Positions 1 through 11,999 of a DNA stretch of 64,000 nt are shown here, piece by piece. The notes under the pieces are model-generated. The model had not been told where the DNA came from. It did no database searches and saw only the letters and a list, made by a program, of their open reading frames with translations. A program made the translations under genes and the position numbers. The DNA is from Isoetes taiwanensis (Eukaryota > Streptophyta > Lycopodiopsida > Isoetales > Isoetaceae). The stretch covers positions 3,384,761 to 3,448,760 of the forward strand of contig JAJEKV010000030.1 of NCBI GenBank assembly GCA_021234155.1. Reading direction: 5' to 3'. How positions within the stretch are numbered: position 1 is the first letter of the stretch; every line of letters starts with the position of its first letter.

Positions 1-3000
1 TAATGGGTATATATGGCCTTTTTGAGCACTTGGAGTCAAGTCAATGGTCCCATATCAAATTCGTCTGCAAGAGACTGGCTTTCTGCACCACTTTAACACT
101 AGAGTTGTCCACTGGACCATCTGTAGTCCATGGGCCAGAATTGGTCCATCGTACCTCTTCCACTTAAACCCATATATCTGGGGAAACTTATCCATTTTAC
201 TGATCTACCACCCACCTTTTTGAATCTTCACTTGATTCTTTATGATCTAGAAGAATTTCATGACCAATGAATTCACCCATATATTTGTGGTAATTGTCCA
301 AACCTCTTAAGATTAGCATTTTAGGTACTGAATGCATTTGGATTCTTCATATTTTTCTAGCACAAAGGGGTCCAAACCTTGCTAAAATCAAAGCAAATGT
401 TTTTTATGATAAAACATATTGATTTTGTATAATTTTAAGTTTTCACTATTATATGACATTAGATGAAGTAAGCCATACCCAATTTTTTCTCAAAAGAGCT
501 GTTTGAGGGGTATGAATTATTTCTCTTACTATTATAAGTTTTGGCCTAATTCTTGTGGTAAGTAAGTTGTTGATTCTAAGAGCTATAGTTTGATGTTTTT
601 TTTTTAATCATTTAAAGTTATGATGTGATTTCAATATTGACTAAAAGAATCTCTTGTATAAATTCAGAACAAAATAAATCTAAAAATGATTTAATAAAAC
701 TGCGTATAGGAGTAATAAAAAGATCACGGGGCTATGCGCTTTACATATATCTACATAGATTATAATTTTATCAACCTCTATGTAGTAGTTAATCATGCAT
801 TCTCTACATTTGGTTGTGTTTGTTGCTACATGATATTGGAGTTTAAGTATGCTAATTGTTCATATAGTTCATCTTTTAGGAAATGCTATATTTTTTATGA
901 ATGCAAGGGGCTTCGTGGCAACATGGATCTCAAATTTGAGCAGAAAGTGACATAGTAGTTGCAAGATCTAAATATAAATATCTATCGACCATTAATGGTC
1001 AATACTTAGACTTCTCAAAATTTGAATCATTTAATCAAGATAACACTCTTTTTCAACTCACATGTGATAATACATGTGTATAGAGGTTCTTGATGTTATA
1101 TATTGCAAAAAATACAAAGAAACCTATTCTCTTGCTATCATAAACTTATTAATGTGTTTGCTACGGAAATATTGTAAGGTTAAGTATGAGTAATAATGCA
1201 TGTAGATCATATTTCATGATGAGCTATATGTTTTATTATGGATGCAAGCCTTCCTTGGTAATATAGATCTCTAATTTCATGTTAAAATAATTATTGATCC
1301 GCGAGGAAGGCAGAGGAAAGCTTGATTTTGACCATGTCGTATTCGATGAACTTCTACATACTTCCTTCTCATACCTTGGAATGAGGTGTAGTTTTCTGCG
1401 TTGTACTCTCTAACTTTCGCGCTAATAGAAAAATAAGAAAATACTGAAAAAAATCAAAAAAATCATTTTCATTAAAGGCAGTTTTACCTTATGTAAATAT
1501 AAAGGCTGATATTAGCATGATCCTTGGATTTCGGCTAAGCATAACTTCCAAGAATGGAGGTAGATAGATTTTTAGATATTTTTTCATATGGAATATAAGC
1601 GCCACATATGAATTTATAGGAAGGATTTTATTGAATTTACGGACCATTGATTTTATATGAATTTTAAAGTGGAAGCGATTACCGTCACACCATTTTTGAT
1701 CCATGCAGCGACAACTCTAGTGTAAGAGATACTCTCCGCAGATTAGAAATTGGCGGCATGGGGAGACTCTCACCTTACGAGATCTCGCTACATCGCGGCG
1801 CTGAATACACATCATCTTAAAGCTTGTTGGCAGGAGAAACGAGCCATCTAGTTCTTCAGATAGAAAGTGCAAGAACATGGATGTATACAATTCAAAACAA
1901 TGAGGAGCACAATCGCATCAAACAACCGAACATATATTTCTTAAATAAGCTTTGGGATAACTATGCTTTTAGCAAAAACCTCATGCTACAAAAACCAGAT
2001 TAAATCTATGCTTATAAGGGATCGCAGCTGTTAACATATTTGCACATGAAAAAGCCTGGAGTGATTGTGTCCATTAGCACATGAGCACACTATTTCAGAA
2101 TTGAGACAGGCATATGGGCCTTGGGAAGAGCAAGAAAACAAGATCTACCAATGCTGCCACTTGGGACTTATTAAAGATGAGAGCCATACCCTTCAGCATT
2201 GTCCGCCATTCTCACATAATTGGACGATATGACATAATAGTTGCACCTAACTAACTGCTACATGTGATGATGCACACATCTGCATTTGGCAAATTGGCAT
2301 CTTACATCCAAGAGATAATGGATATGAGGGCTCAATTATGTCTTTGATCGTTACATTGATAGAGACAAATGTACAAATATAAAGTACATCAACAGATCTA
2401 TTATTAATATAAGGTTCTTTCCTCGAAAACCCCTCGGGGCAGGGTTTTTTATCATGCATAGTAACATGTCAGTTGTTTTTTTGTTGTTTAATAGGTCCCA
2501 TAGCCCATTTGATCTTCGCATACCTTAAGTCTGAATACCCCCATACCCACAAAACCTCCTTTGGCCCATTTTAGACGTGGTCTACACCAAACAAATTGCC
2601 AAGAAGATCAATCGCCTACTCAACATTATCACCGGCATCGCAAAACAATGATGATAGCGAGGAGTGCAGAGCTAGGGTTGAAAGTCGCGACCACTTTGAA
2701 ATGGACCTTGGATGCTGCTTGGAGGAATCAAAATTTGCATCCAATTTATACTATTGCACTTCCTTGGAATTCCGGATCCCCATAGATTGCTTGAGGTTGA
2801 TGGCTCAATGATGCGAGAAATCAAGCCTTAGAGCGATTCACATTCTTGTTTAAAAGGCATGGGCCTTTCTTGGAAATCCTTGCTATTTACATATAGCTCC
2901 AATTGCTTGCCCGATGGGATCTTCTGAGAGCCCATGGACAAAAAATGGGATTTGGCCCCTTTGCAGGTCGATTCAGATCCTTCCAAGATCATGTTGATGA

Positions 3001-3617
3001 CTGACAAGACCATCCAGCCACTGCTCTGTGTGAAGCCCTTGGCTTTGTTGCTATTGAAAGCCCCTTTCCAATTGGGTAATGCCATGTCACTCCCTTCAAT
3101 GAGATTTATTTCCATTGGTAAGTGTTTTTATAGTTTTGGTTTTTTGTCCCTTTAATGTTTATAGTATACTCTTCCCTTCAAGTCTTAGTCTCTAAGGATT
3201 ATAGGAGTTTATTTTTTTGCATGTCTACCTTGAAACCCATTCCCCGAGTCACCCTATGACCATGGTTTTGCCATCTAGTCCCTTTGGAAATTCGTTCTCT
3301 TGATCACCCTGTGATCATGTAGCTCATTTTTTTGTGGATGTCCTACTTGCCATCCTGATGCAAGTCTATAATTATTTATTTTTAGATGACATGGCAATTT
3401 CTGTCCTATATAATGGGAGCAAATCAAATGTGCAGGAGAGTTGTTATGACATCCAGATAGGAGAATCATGAAGAACAATAACCCGCGACACAGAAGCCAG
3501 TGCTTAACATAGACATCCAACCATGAGTGTTTGCAAGAGATTAAATAAGTGCAAAAGAAAAGGTAGATCTAGAAAGAAAGTAGACCAAGAAAACCAACAG
3601 AACTGAATGAAGTGGAA
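1..3617. other. AT-rich stretch with no recognisable gene
   Basis: I see no conserved protein domain, RNA gene or intact mobile element here. Open frames are short and occur on both strands as expected by chance. The stretch 2,560-3,150 is less AT-rich and holds overlapping short frames on both strands, none of which I recognise. The region ends at the CATA duplication that flanks the next element. Confidence 0.6.
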
Positions 3618-3621
3618 CATA

Positions 3622-3650
3622 GGGTCTAAGTTAGATATTGGGGTACAAAA
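3622..3650 (+). repeat. left terminal inverted repeat of the 5.9 kb element
   Basis: This 29-base block is the exact reverse complement of 9512-9540. CATA sits immediately outside it. The bases just inside are rich in AGCGG/AGCGC motifs. Confidence 0.85.
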
Positions 3651-4902
3651 AAGCGCGAGAAGCGGCGAGGAGAAACGCGTAGCTAAGCGGCGCCCAGAAG
3701 CGCACCTTTGATTTCAGCTGGCGCCTTTTCGGCGAACAATGATTTTGATTATCCGGCGTAATTATTAGCCCATTATTTACTAATTGCATTGTATAAGGCC
3801 AATTTTGCTCCCGATTGCGCCGATTCACGTATTTTGCAAATTGAAGCATCCTCTTCCGAGCAGCTTGCTCAGAGCTTCTTTGTTTCTTCTTTGCTTTTTA
3901 AAGTATCTTCTTTTCTCATAGGCTGGTGAAGGTCATCCCACGGCCAAAATTTGAAATGGTACGTGAGAAATGTCACTTTCGCGGATGGCTGGAGCGGTGT
4001 TTGGTTTGAGGAGCCAATGGTTTGGGCAAAATCAAAAATCTACTTTGTTGGGCCGGCGGGGTTGGGTAAGGTTGGACGTGAGGATCAGAGTGTCGAATAA
4101 TAGATTAGAGGAAGCTAGTAACATTATCATTTGCATAGGAAGCGTGATGGCATAACCACGAGGCTCGCCGAAGGGTTGATTGGGATGCCCTACGAAAGCA
4201 GTCAATGTTTGGTCGGAGAAAAAGGGATGGCAGTGATGTTAAAGAAGATGTTAAAGGATCAAACTACGTTCCTTCCTTACAAAAGTACACCTCTAACCCC
4301 GGGCAGATCAACACCTCAACTTGAATTTAAAAGGGAAGCCAGTCCCGGTCTTACGAGTTTTACGTTTCCAATTTAAGTTTCAACATTTCTTTGATTGAGA
4401 AGAGAAGGTCGGTAAGTTGAAACTTGATTTAGACAAATGTACAAGCCCGATGCGGTAAAAATAATTAGTACCATTGGGGTAGATAAGAACTCTTTAGCAA
4501 GGGAAGAGAGGATGATTGAGCATGGAGCGAGATAGCAAGAATGGAGAATGAGTTATGCGCTTTGAATGCCAAAGCGGACAAAGTGGAGATTGAAGCGGAT
4601 GGAAGAGTTAAAGCAAAAAATGATGCAAGTGAAATATATTTTGCTCTAAATTTGGAGAGCTTGCCTTCCAAAGGTTGAATGTTGAAGCATTACAGGGATA
4701 AGGAAAAGAAGGAAGAAAGATTAAAAACTTTCTTTGGAATTGATTACGAGCCGAGGAACTACTTAAATTTGGTAGACAATTGATGGACTGGATATATATC
4801 AAAATGTCTATCACTTAACTATGAAAGCGAGGTTGCACAGTTTGGAAGATTACCGTAATGTCTTTGCATGTGGATTGGTCTTCAATCAAAATATAAATTA
4901 GT

Positions 4903-5103
4903 ATGGCATTACCATGTAGACATGTCTATCACTTGGCATCTTTGCATGCTTTTTGTATGAAAGAGGCTTATGCTTGGTGTTTCAAAGAGTTCGGGGAAGT
5001 TTTTGTGGAACTTGGTCTAGGAGTTGCAGTGAAAGACTTGCAGTTCAGGCCGGTGATTGCATTTGAGGTAGGCACTACTGGGTACATGTGCTTCACACGA
5101 TAA
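4903..5103 (+). pseudogene. RING-like Cys/His fragment (element-borne)
   Basis: The frame begins MALPCRHVYHLASLHAFC and continues through further spaced aromatic and cysteine residues to KEFGEVFVELG. The core C-R-H-x-Y-H spacing resembles the middle of a RING or SWIM-type zinc-binding module, but an upstream cysteine pair is not visible in frame and some expected cysteines are missing. A related string, ALNCRHEYHIACSSLL, occurs at about 56.26 kb in another decayed region, so this is probably a shared transposable-element module rather than a host gene. It lies inside the 5.9 kb TIR element. Family assignment is tentative. Confidence 0.35.
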
Positions 5104-5247
5104 GTTTTCGATGTTGTCACACACATTGGCTTCACTGCTTTATTGACCCAATAAAGCACCTATTTTGTGTCACATTAAGGATCTGGGCCAGGTTCGGGCA
5201 GCTACCTCACGGAGTGGTAGGCATGCGTGCCCTAGCAAAGGCCCGCG

Positions 5248-5449
5248 ATGATTTGGATGAAACCAAATCCTGCAGCTCAGTTTGATAGTTATCAATCACA
5301 CTCCTTGGTGTTCGGTCCCTTCTTGGTCGAGTTCGGTCAGCCCCAATTCCCGGAGTTTGCAAGCCTTCAAGGAGGGGGCCTTGAGGGAGGATAGTGTAAT
5401 GATCCAACTATCGAATTAAAGACATGTGATTTGGTTTCATCCAAATCAT
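5248..5449. repeat. 22-bp perfect inverted repeat with 158-bp spacer
   Basis: Positions 5248-5269 (ATGATTTGGATGAAACC...) and 5428-5449 are perfect reverse complements. Each arm is itself close to palindromic around GGTTT/AAACC. Just inside the right arm, at about 5379-5394, a purine-rich tract ends before TAGTGTAATG, which could be the tract-plus-LTR start of a retrotransposon remnant. Confidence 0.7.
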
Positions 5450-6349
5450 AAATGGCCTTTTCGATTGGAAACTACACATCTGCCTCGGTGAAATGGAGAC
5501 CGAGATCCCGTCAATCATAAATATGTGACAACTCAATATTCACATACAGTCACCAAAAATGTTGGTTCTCTTGCCATCAGCTCAAGTGTCGCACCAAGTC
5601 CGATGGGAAAGGCATGAAGCTTTGCGGAAGGTAAGACTTTGATATTTCTTATTTGTTTTTAGTGAATTTAATCTCATATAAATTGATTTGTGTTCTCTGC
5701 GACAAAGGATTAAATAATTGACTTAGTAAAGGGCCATAAAAAAAGGATAAAGCGTTCGCGTGTTGTTGAGGCGATTCGGAATGTTATGAACAACCTATAC
5801 AAAAGGTTCACGCGAATTGATATAAAGACCAGGTTGAGGAGTGCAAGCTGCGGGGAGAAAGTTCTCTTGCTTTGCAAATGTAGAAGTTCCGTAGCGATAA
5901 TGAAGAACAAGCAAATGAAGATGATGTTGATCTTTGAAGTTCTTTGAAGATCGCGGTTGAGAAAGGTAAGGGTAAAGAATTGGAAACTAGCGGTTGAAAT
6001 GGAGAGTACTTAACAACAAAGTCAAAAAGAAGATTGGGAGACCCTGAAAGAAGGCTGCCACCTCAGCACCAAAGCAAATAGGTGATCAACTTGATATTGA
6101 TACGAAAATGTTAAATGGTAATTGAGGTTACGTTTCGGTATATCAAGTCATTGAGTTAGTTTGAACATAACATATTGCGTTAATATGTTAAATCTTTGTT
6201 TTAATTGTTTTATGTTGTTTGAGAACATTGTTTTAGATATTATTATATACATTTTCTTTAATTAATGACTTCTTTTAATTCTTTCATGTTTAAGTCATGT
6301 TGATGTTTAAGTTTCTTTTTTGCATGAATGTTCTTGAGAGGATTTAGAA

Positions 6350-6799
6350 AGAAAAACTTGTCATGTAGACATTAATGGAGTTTTGGTCAACACCTTCAAA
6401 AAGAGCAGAGTAAAAGATTCCACCCCGAGGGCTCGAAGTATTACCACGAGGGAAAGTGGTTGTTGCAGACCTTTTCTACAAGAGTTCTTGGATTATTGTT
6501 TTGAAAGATTTGAAGTTGGGATTTGGTCTAGCATGATGAAGCACAACATCCTTACAAATCATATGATACTGACACACTACATTGTAAATTCAAATTCGTT
6601 TGGGGTCGGAATGAATGTGAGAGAATCTTGCCTTTTATGTTTCAGTGGTGCAACCAAACCCGGTATTTAGCAAGCCAATTGTCAAAGTTTACACAGCTTT
6701 TAATGATGTATACGGGATATTGTGCTTGTGGATGACTCTTTGTACAAGACTTTCTTGTCCCCACGGACACATATGGCAATAGTAGGAAAGCGACAATGA
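6350..6799 (+). pseudogene. HAD/FCP1-like (NIF) phosphatase fragment
   Basis: One frame reads CHVDINGVLVNTFKKSR, matching the D-x-N-G-V-L first motif of plant HAD-type, NLI-interacting-factor-like phosphatases. It continues with RPFLQEFLDYCFERFEVG and then IWSSMMKHN, the conserved block of that family. That frame stops at 6668-6670. A second frame at 6716-6799 holds DIVLVDDSLYKTFLSP, which matches the family's later DDS-x-YK motif. The part between the two is shortened and frame-shifted. No start, introns or promoter can be assigned. The fragment lies inside the 5.9 kb TIR element, so I read it as a captured host gene piece. The family match is by motif recognition only. Confidence 0.6.
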
Positions 6800-7039
6800 G
6801 GGAAAATGATAAGGTATTCAACTACATAAAGCATGTTTGCACACTTGGCCATTCAAAGAATCCTCAAAAGTGGTTGCACCAACCTTCATGTTGATGTGGT
6901 CAAGGAAGTAGACATCAACATACTCAAACTCTTTGTTGACCACTTACTTGAAAAGAACTTGCAAGATGGAAAGTAGCAATTGAGGGAAGCATGCAATTGG
7001 TGAAATCTATTGTTGGTGTTGCGGTGATATTGTTGTAAA

Positions 7040-7720
7040 TAAGCGGGATGAACACGCAAGAGAAGAAACAACACACATTTAGAATCACGGAAGTAAGCGG
7101 GAGAGAAAGCTGCCAGAGAAGAAATAACACAAGATGGGACCAACATTGAAGATCACAGATAAGCGAGGAGGCTACTTGAGAAGAAATAACACAAGGTGAG
7201 ACCAACATTAAGAATCTGACTTTGAGATGTAAATTAAGAACTTCATGTAACTTAAGATGTAGCTTTAAGATATAGCAATTTGTTTCCTTGTGAAGGCTGG
7301 ATATGAGTACATAGGCGTACACTTTTTGTAACGAGCGGATATCAATATGAAGTTAAGGTTTTAAGGCATTTACCTCTGATTTAATGTGAGATCATCATTT
7401 GTAAACTTTGTTCATTTGTAAACTTACTGTCTGTTTTCCATATCCATCAAAAGTCACATTTTCGGGGAGAAGTTCATCAAGTCGTAATAGTTAGCGAGAA
7501 ACAGAAAGCATGTAAGCATCCTGAAAGCATAAGTATGAAAAGCGGACCTAAGCGGCTTTTTGTGAGGACAAGAACATGCAGCAAAGAGATTTGTTGGATT
7601 TTCGTGATATGAATTATAAAAGAGTATAAGAAAGAATATGGCGGGGAAAAGAGCGGTGTACATCTAAAAACTCAACTTACACAGCTTCTTGAGCAAAAGC
7701 GGCAGACATGAGAATTAGCA
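7040..7720. repeat. region of scattered AAGCGG-type motifs
   Basis: Short motifs of the form AAGCG(G/A) recur about every 50-100 bases, for example in gtaagcgggagag, gataagcgagg, aaaagcggacc, taagcggc and aaaagcggcag. The same motif is frequent next to the left terminus of the element (3650-3720) and occurs near its right end. Clusters of short motifs inside DNA transposons often bind transposase. No function is shown here. Confidence 0.4.
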
Positions 7721-8639
7721 CTATCTGGAAGGGATGCCATAACTTTTTGGCATGTCTCTTCACTCATATTGGCTATTTGTTGCAAGATTCTCATATCAAA
7801 CTTCACCGTGGAGCAAGATTTGGCTATACACAAATTAGCAAGCGAAGCTTGTCAATAGCAACTCAAATTTGAGTGCATCTGTTTTGTATAATGGCTGAAA
7901 CTATAACTTCTCCCTGCACCATGATACAGTACCCCAAAGTATCTTCATATGCTTATCTAACCAATGTGTGTTTTAGTCTCACGTACACTAAGAACATAAA
8001 GTCAACCCTCATAATACTTTTAGATGTGCATTTACAACAAAGTTATCTCCAGCACCTAGGCGAGAACTAAGGTAATCTTGCCTTCATCTTCTTCTTCTTC
8101 CCCTGACTAATTCTTTGTAGATGTTTCTCAGCAGAGTCATCTTTGGTTTCAGTTACTGCTTGTGGGAGCCTCCCCAAGCGTGCTTTGTTGTACAATCATG
8201 ACGGACGGTTGGTGCGAGGTGTTTGGCTAGGACGGTTGATTCAACCGCCGGGCGAACGATAGATTTGTTTCCGGGCCTTGTTGCCGGTTTCCACGACGCG
8301 TTGTGCTTTGCTTTCCATCTACCAGGGGCGGGGTTGGGATGAGGTAGATACGTCGGCAGATTGGAGGACGGCATGCTTCATGAGCTAGGGCAGAACTCTC
8401 ATTCTTGTATGCAAGTCTTGTTACTTTGGTTTCCCTCCCTCCCATTTTTTCTTGGTAGTCTCCTTCATGTATCCAACTTCTGGCGATTCCGGACCATGAA
8501 CATTTAATTAGGTTTGCGGTTTGTTAAAAAGCATGTTACCGCGAGCACAATTTAATTAAGCCAAACAGAATACCTTTTCAAACTGTTTCCACTCCACCTT
8601 GTAATCAGTTTCCATCTTCTCCTTAGGACAAAAAACAAA

Positions 8640-8885
8640 CCTTAGTTGTTTCTTGCATTATATCTGTCTTCCTTAGTTTCTTGCATTATATCTGTCTTCC
8701 TTAGTTTCTTTTGCTGATTGAGTACTCTTAGTTTCTTTTCTTTGATTGAGTACTCTTTTTCTTTGATTATATTGTGGGCTGAAAAGGTACTCTTAAGTTT
8801 GTCTCTTCAATGTTATGATGTTTCTTGCTTGCATTATATCTGTCTTCCTTAGTTTCTTTTGCTGATTGAGTGTCTCTTGAACATT
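8640..8885. repeat. imperfect short direct repeats
   Basis: The phrases cattatatctgtcttcct, tagtttcttttgctgatt and gattgagtactctt are repeated two to three times with small changes, which suggests local slippage duplications. Confidence 0.65.
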
Positions 8886-9011
8886 TCTAATGACATTCTT
8901 CATGATCTTCCTTTGATCATGATCAACAAAATCCACCTCGATTGGCAATTTCTTCTTCACTCTCTTCACAAATGTCATTGCACCACCGATTGCCTTATCC
9001 CCTTCTTTCAA
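8793..9011 (-). other. unassigned open frame near the right end of the TIR element
   Basis: The minus strand encodes a lysine-rich peptide that includes GGAMTFVKRVKKKLPIEVDF and VDHDQRKIMKNVIRN. A basic, coiled-coil-like stretch, QAERRRLSRQMKRDRERE, lies upstream on the same strand at about 9.13-9.17 kb in another frame. Together they could be the 5' part of a decayed element-encoded protein reading inward from the right terminus. I recognise no domain. Confidence 0.25.
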
Positions 9012-9511
9012 AGGTGATATTATTGAAATAATCGTCCAAACTCTTGGACAATTCTTGAAACCTTCGCACTCAAGCCGTTGTCAACTTGAGGCTGGATATT
9101 TTTCTTTCTCCCTCTCCCTATCTCTTTTCATTTGTCTAGATAGCCTTCTTCTCTCGGCTTGAATTTCGGAAAATTTGAAGTAAGCTTTTCTTCATCTAAA
9201 TCGATCTTTGATTGATCCATTTAGAATCGTGTTGCCGCGAGGAAATTGTGTTGTCTGAGGAGAAACCGTCTTTGCACAAAGAAATTGTTCCGGTGCAACA
9301 CGGATCATGCTTCTGCCATAGCCAAATCCTATTAACTCTCCGCGCCATCTCACAACAACCCCGCCAAATTGATTACGTGCAGAATTTGATTTTTGCGGGT
9401 ATAATGTCATCGATCAGGAAGCAATTTGCTAAAAGCGGATCATCGGCGTTCGCTCTCCAAGCACCTCAAGCCGGCGACCAAACCAAAAAGCAGCTTACGT
9501 CGGACGGGTGC

Positions 9512-9540
9512 TTTTGTACCCCAATATCTAACTTAGACCC
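9512..9540 (-). repeat. right terminal inverted repeat of the 5.9 kb element
   Basis: This is the exact reverse complement of 3622-3650, followed directly by CATA at 9541-9544. An AAGCGG motif lies about 75 bases further in. Confidence 0.85.
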
Positions 9541-9544
9541 CATA

Positions 9545-10270
9545 GCCGATTAGGCATGGAAAATGAAAAAAAAAATGGATGAGAAAACGCAAACAACTAA
9601 GACATGTCGAGATAAAGAGAAAGCGAGCGAGAACTAGGCCCGAGAACTCGAGTTCACCTATATATATCTGGATATGCCATCATCGTTAACAGGGTAGGCA
9701 AAAAACCCTTAGTATACGTACTGAGAACCCCTGAAAAATTACCCATTTTGATAATATACGGGCTCAAAATGGACTTAGCATGGTCCAAAACCTATCCCTT
9801 TTCATACATCTTCGTACGGAAAAGCTCCAAAAAAACCCATATAGTATTAACTCAAATGATTTGTATAGTTCAAGGTGAAACACCCTTGGCACAATTGCCA
9901 AATCTAATAGATCTGCTCATTGCAGTAACAACTAAACAAGGAAAAATAAGATGTCAAATAAAATATACAAAATGTTAAATGGTTCTACAAGGAAAATAGG
10001 AAAAAAAAATTCATATCCATAAGGAAAATAAGAGTGATGGCAGATCTGCAAGAACCATAGTTAGAGAGAAAAAAAGACTGGCTGAAGAAAAGGCATACTT
10101 TGGGAGGGAATTTGGATGCCAAATGCATCCCACAACCACTGCCTTCATGCCCTTTTAGCTGATGGCACTATTTCCTGTATATAAGGGTTCAGGCAGGGAC
10201 CAAAGCCCCAGGTCTCACATCCTCCTTAGCACGACCACCATTGCCGGCCCATTATCGGCCCTCCACCATC
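9545..10270. other. spacer between the TIR element and the gypsy relic
   Basis: No gene or repeat family is recognised. The sequence is AT-rich and runs into the reverse-transcriptase relic. Confidence 0.5.
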
Positions 10271-10279
10271 CTCTGTGGA

Positions 10280-11960
10280 GGAGCAAAATACTTCTAAAAT
10301 TGATTTAGGAAGTGGATATCATCAAATTAGCATTCAGAAAGCTTTTCAAACCAACCAAACCTACGAATTTTGCAGTCATGCCTTTTAGATTGACTAATGC
10401 CCCAGCCACATTTATGCAGTTAATGATTAATGTGTTTCATGGATATTTAGAAATGTTCATACAGATGTTTTTGGATGATATCTTGATCTACACAAGGAGT
10501 GGAGAGGAACACTTGGAGCACTTGGAAAAGCTATTGTTGTTGCTCTGGAGCGAAAACATTTTGCCGAACTCTCCAACCATGAGTTTCCCAAGCAACAAAT
10601 GGCATATCTTGGATACACAGTCTCGAAAACGTGCCTTAGATCCAGACAAAGTACGAGCCATAAGAGAATGTCTACAACTTGTAGATGTGTGAAATGCGAA
10701 AGCTTTTTAGGCTTAGCCACTTATTATAAAAAATTTGTCCCAAGATTTCCAAGAATACCTGCTCACTTACAGATCTACTTAAAAAGGACAAAATTTTTTT
10801 ACGGGGAAAGAACAAAAGAGATCTAAACGACTTAAGGTTTTACTCTCAAGTGAACCATTTCTACAAATTTTGGATTTAAATTTGCCTTTCAAAGTTTACA
10901 GTGACACATGTGGGCAAGCTCTAGGAGCAGCCCTGATGCAACAAGGGCCTGTTATAGATTATGAGAGCCATAAGCTGAATCCGATAGAAAAGAACTATGC
11001 CACTTATGAATCAGAGTTGTTGGCTATATTTCATGCCTTAAAAACTTGGTGACATTACTTGATCTCAGGGATCAATAAAGAGCCACGCAAGTTTATAGTG
11101 TTCACAGATCATAAACTATTGGAATGTCTGCAAAGTCAGGCAAAAATAAGTCCTAGGCAGGCACACTAGTTAGATTTCTTATATAATTTTCATTTTGAAA
11201 TTCAGTACACCTAGAGAAAAGACAACCCAGTTGTTGATGCCCTTTCCAAAATAAATTATAATGGAATGGCATCTCTAGAATGGAGGGATTTCTATGAGAA
11301 GGATCAAACTCCAACAAAAAGAGATAGTACTCTCTAGGCCAAAAATGATGATTTAAGGTTTTAAAGGGATAAATTTATGTACCCTTAACAGAGAATCTCA
11401 AGAAGAATATTCTATGCAAATTCACCTTGCAAGTAGGGCATGAGGAAGAATGGAAGACATAAGAATTAATTAAGAGACAATTCTTTTCCCTGGTATGAAC
11501 AAGATGTAAAATTTTATGTATTACAGTCCCAAGTATATATCAAGCTGCAGAAACAGTTCATGGCAAGATGCTAGGATTGTTATAGCCATTATCCATACCT
11601 TTGGAAAGAAATGCATGAATATAGATTTCATAGTTGCACTTCCACAATCTAGTCGACAACATACACATGTTTATGATGGTTGATTATGCAATGTTCTTAG
11701 CATTATGTGGTGGTGCTACTGGATAAGATGCAGCAAAGGAGTACCTATGGGTTGTGTACTCTGTGTTTGGTCTACCACGAAGAATTGTAAGCGACCGAGA
11801 TTCTAAGTTTTCAGGGCACTTTTGGGAAGATTCATAAAGGAGCTAGGAGTAAGCCTCAGGATGTATAGTGGAAACCACCCCCAAACTGATGGACAAACAG
11901 AATGAATCAATCGAAACTTGGAGGAATATTGCAGAGTACTTAATCTTGTGGTAAGGTCAA
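10280..11960 (+). mobile_element. decayed Ty3/gypsy polyprotein (RT, RNase H, integrase parts)
   Basis: Reading left to right on the plus strand: SKIDLGSGYHQISIQKA (RT); after a frame shift near 10.37 kb, AVMPFRLTNAPATF and then FLDDILIYTRSGEEHLEHL, the catalytic x-x-DD block. Near 10.88 kb KVYSDTCGQALGAALMQQG and NYATYESELLAIFHALKTW are RNase H motifs. At 11.85-11.93 kb a short piece reading roughly HPQTDGQTE is integrase core. In-frame stops and frame shifts interrupt every domain. No gag, LTRs or target duplication were found, so this is an old fragment. The order RT-RH-INT places it in Ty3/gypsy rather than Ty1/copia, and it is clearly different from the element at 51-54 kb. Confidence 0.85.
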
Positions 11961-11999
11961 TCACTCTTTGAGGCCATGTGGGAGGTGAAGAGTATGTGT

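Larger units (their letters stand above)
3622..9540. mobile_element. 5.9 kb TIR DNA transposon, superfamily unassigned
   Basis: Positions 3622-3650 and 9512-9540 are perfect 29-base inverted copies of each other, starting GGGTCTAAGTTAG and ending GGGGTACAAAA. The tetranucleotide CATA lies directly outside both ends (3618-3621 and 9541-9544), as expected for a 4-bp target-site duplication. The interior carries scattered AAGCGG-type motifs, especially near the left end and at 7.1-7.7 kb, plus broken coding pieces: a RING-like fragment, a HAD-phosphatase-like fragment and an unassigned minus-strand frame near the right end. Perfect ends with decayed coding content suggest a non-autonomous element mobilised in trans. 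The 4-bp duplication does not fit hAT (8), MULE (9), CACTA (3) or Harbinger (3). I could not identify a transposase. Confidence 0.7.

Noticed and set aside
6886-7322. Two overlapping minus-strand frames with leucine and cysteine-rich peptides
   Set aside because: They overlap each other and the AAGCGG-rich repeats of the TIR element, and their peptides are repetitive rather than domain-like.
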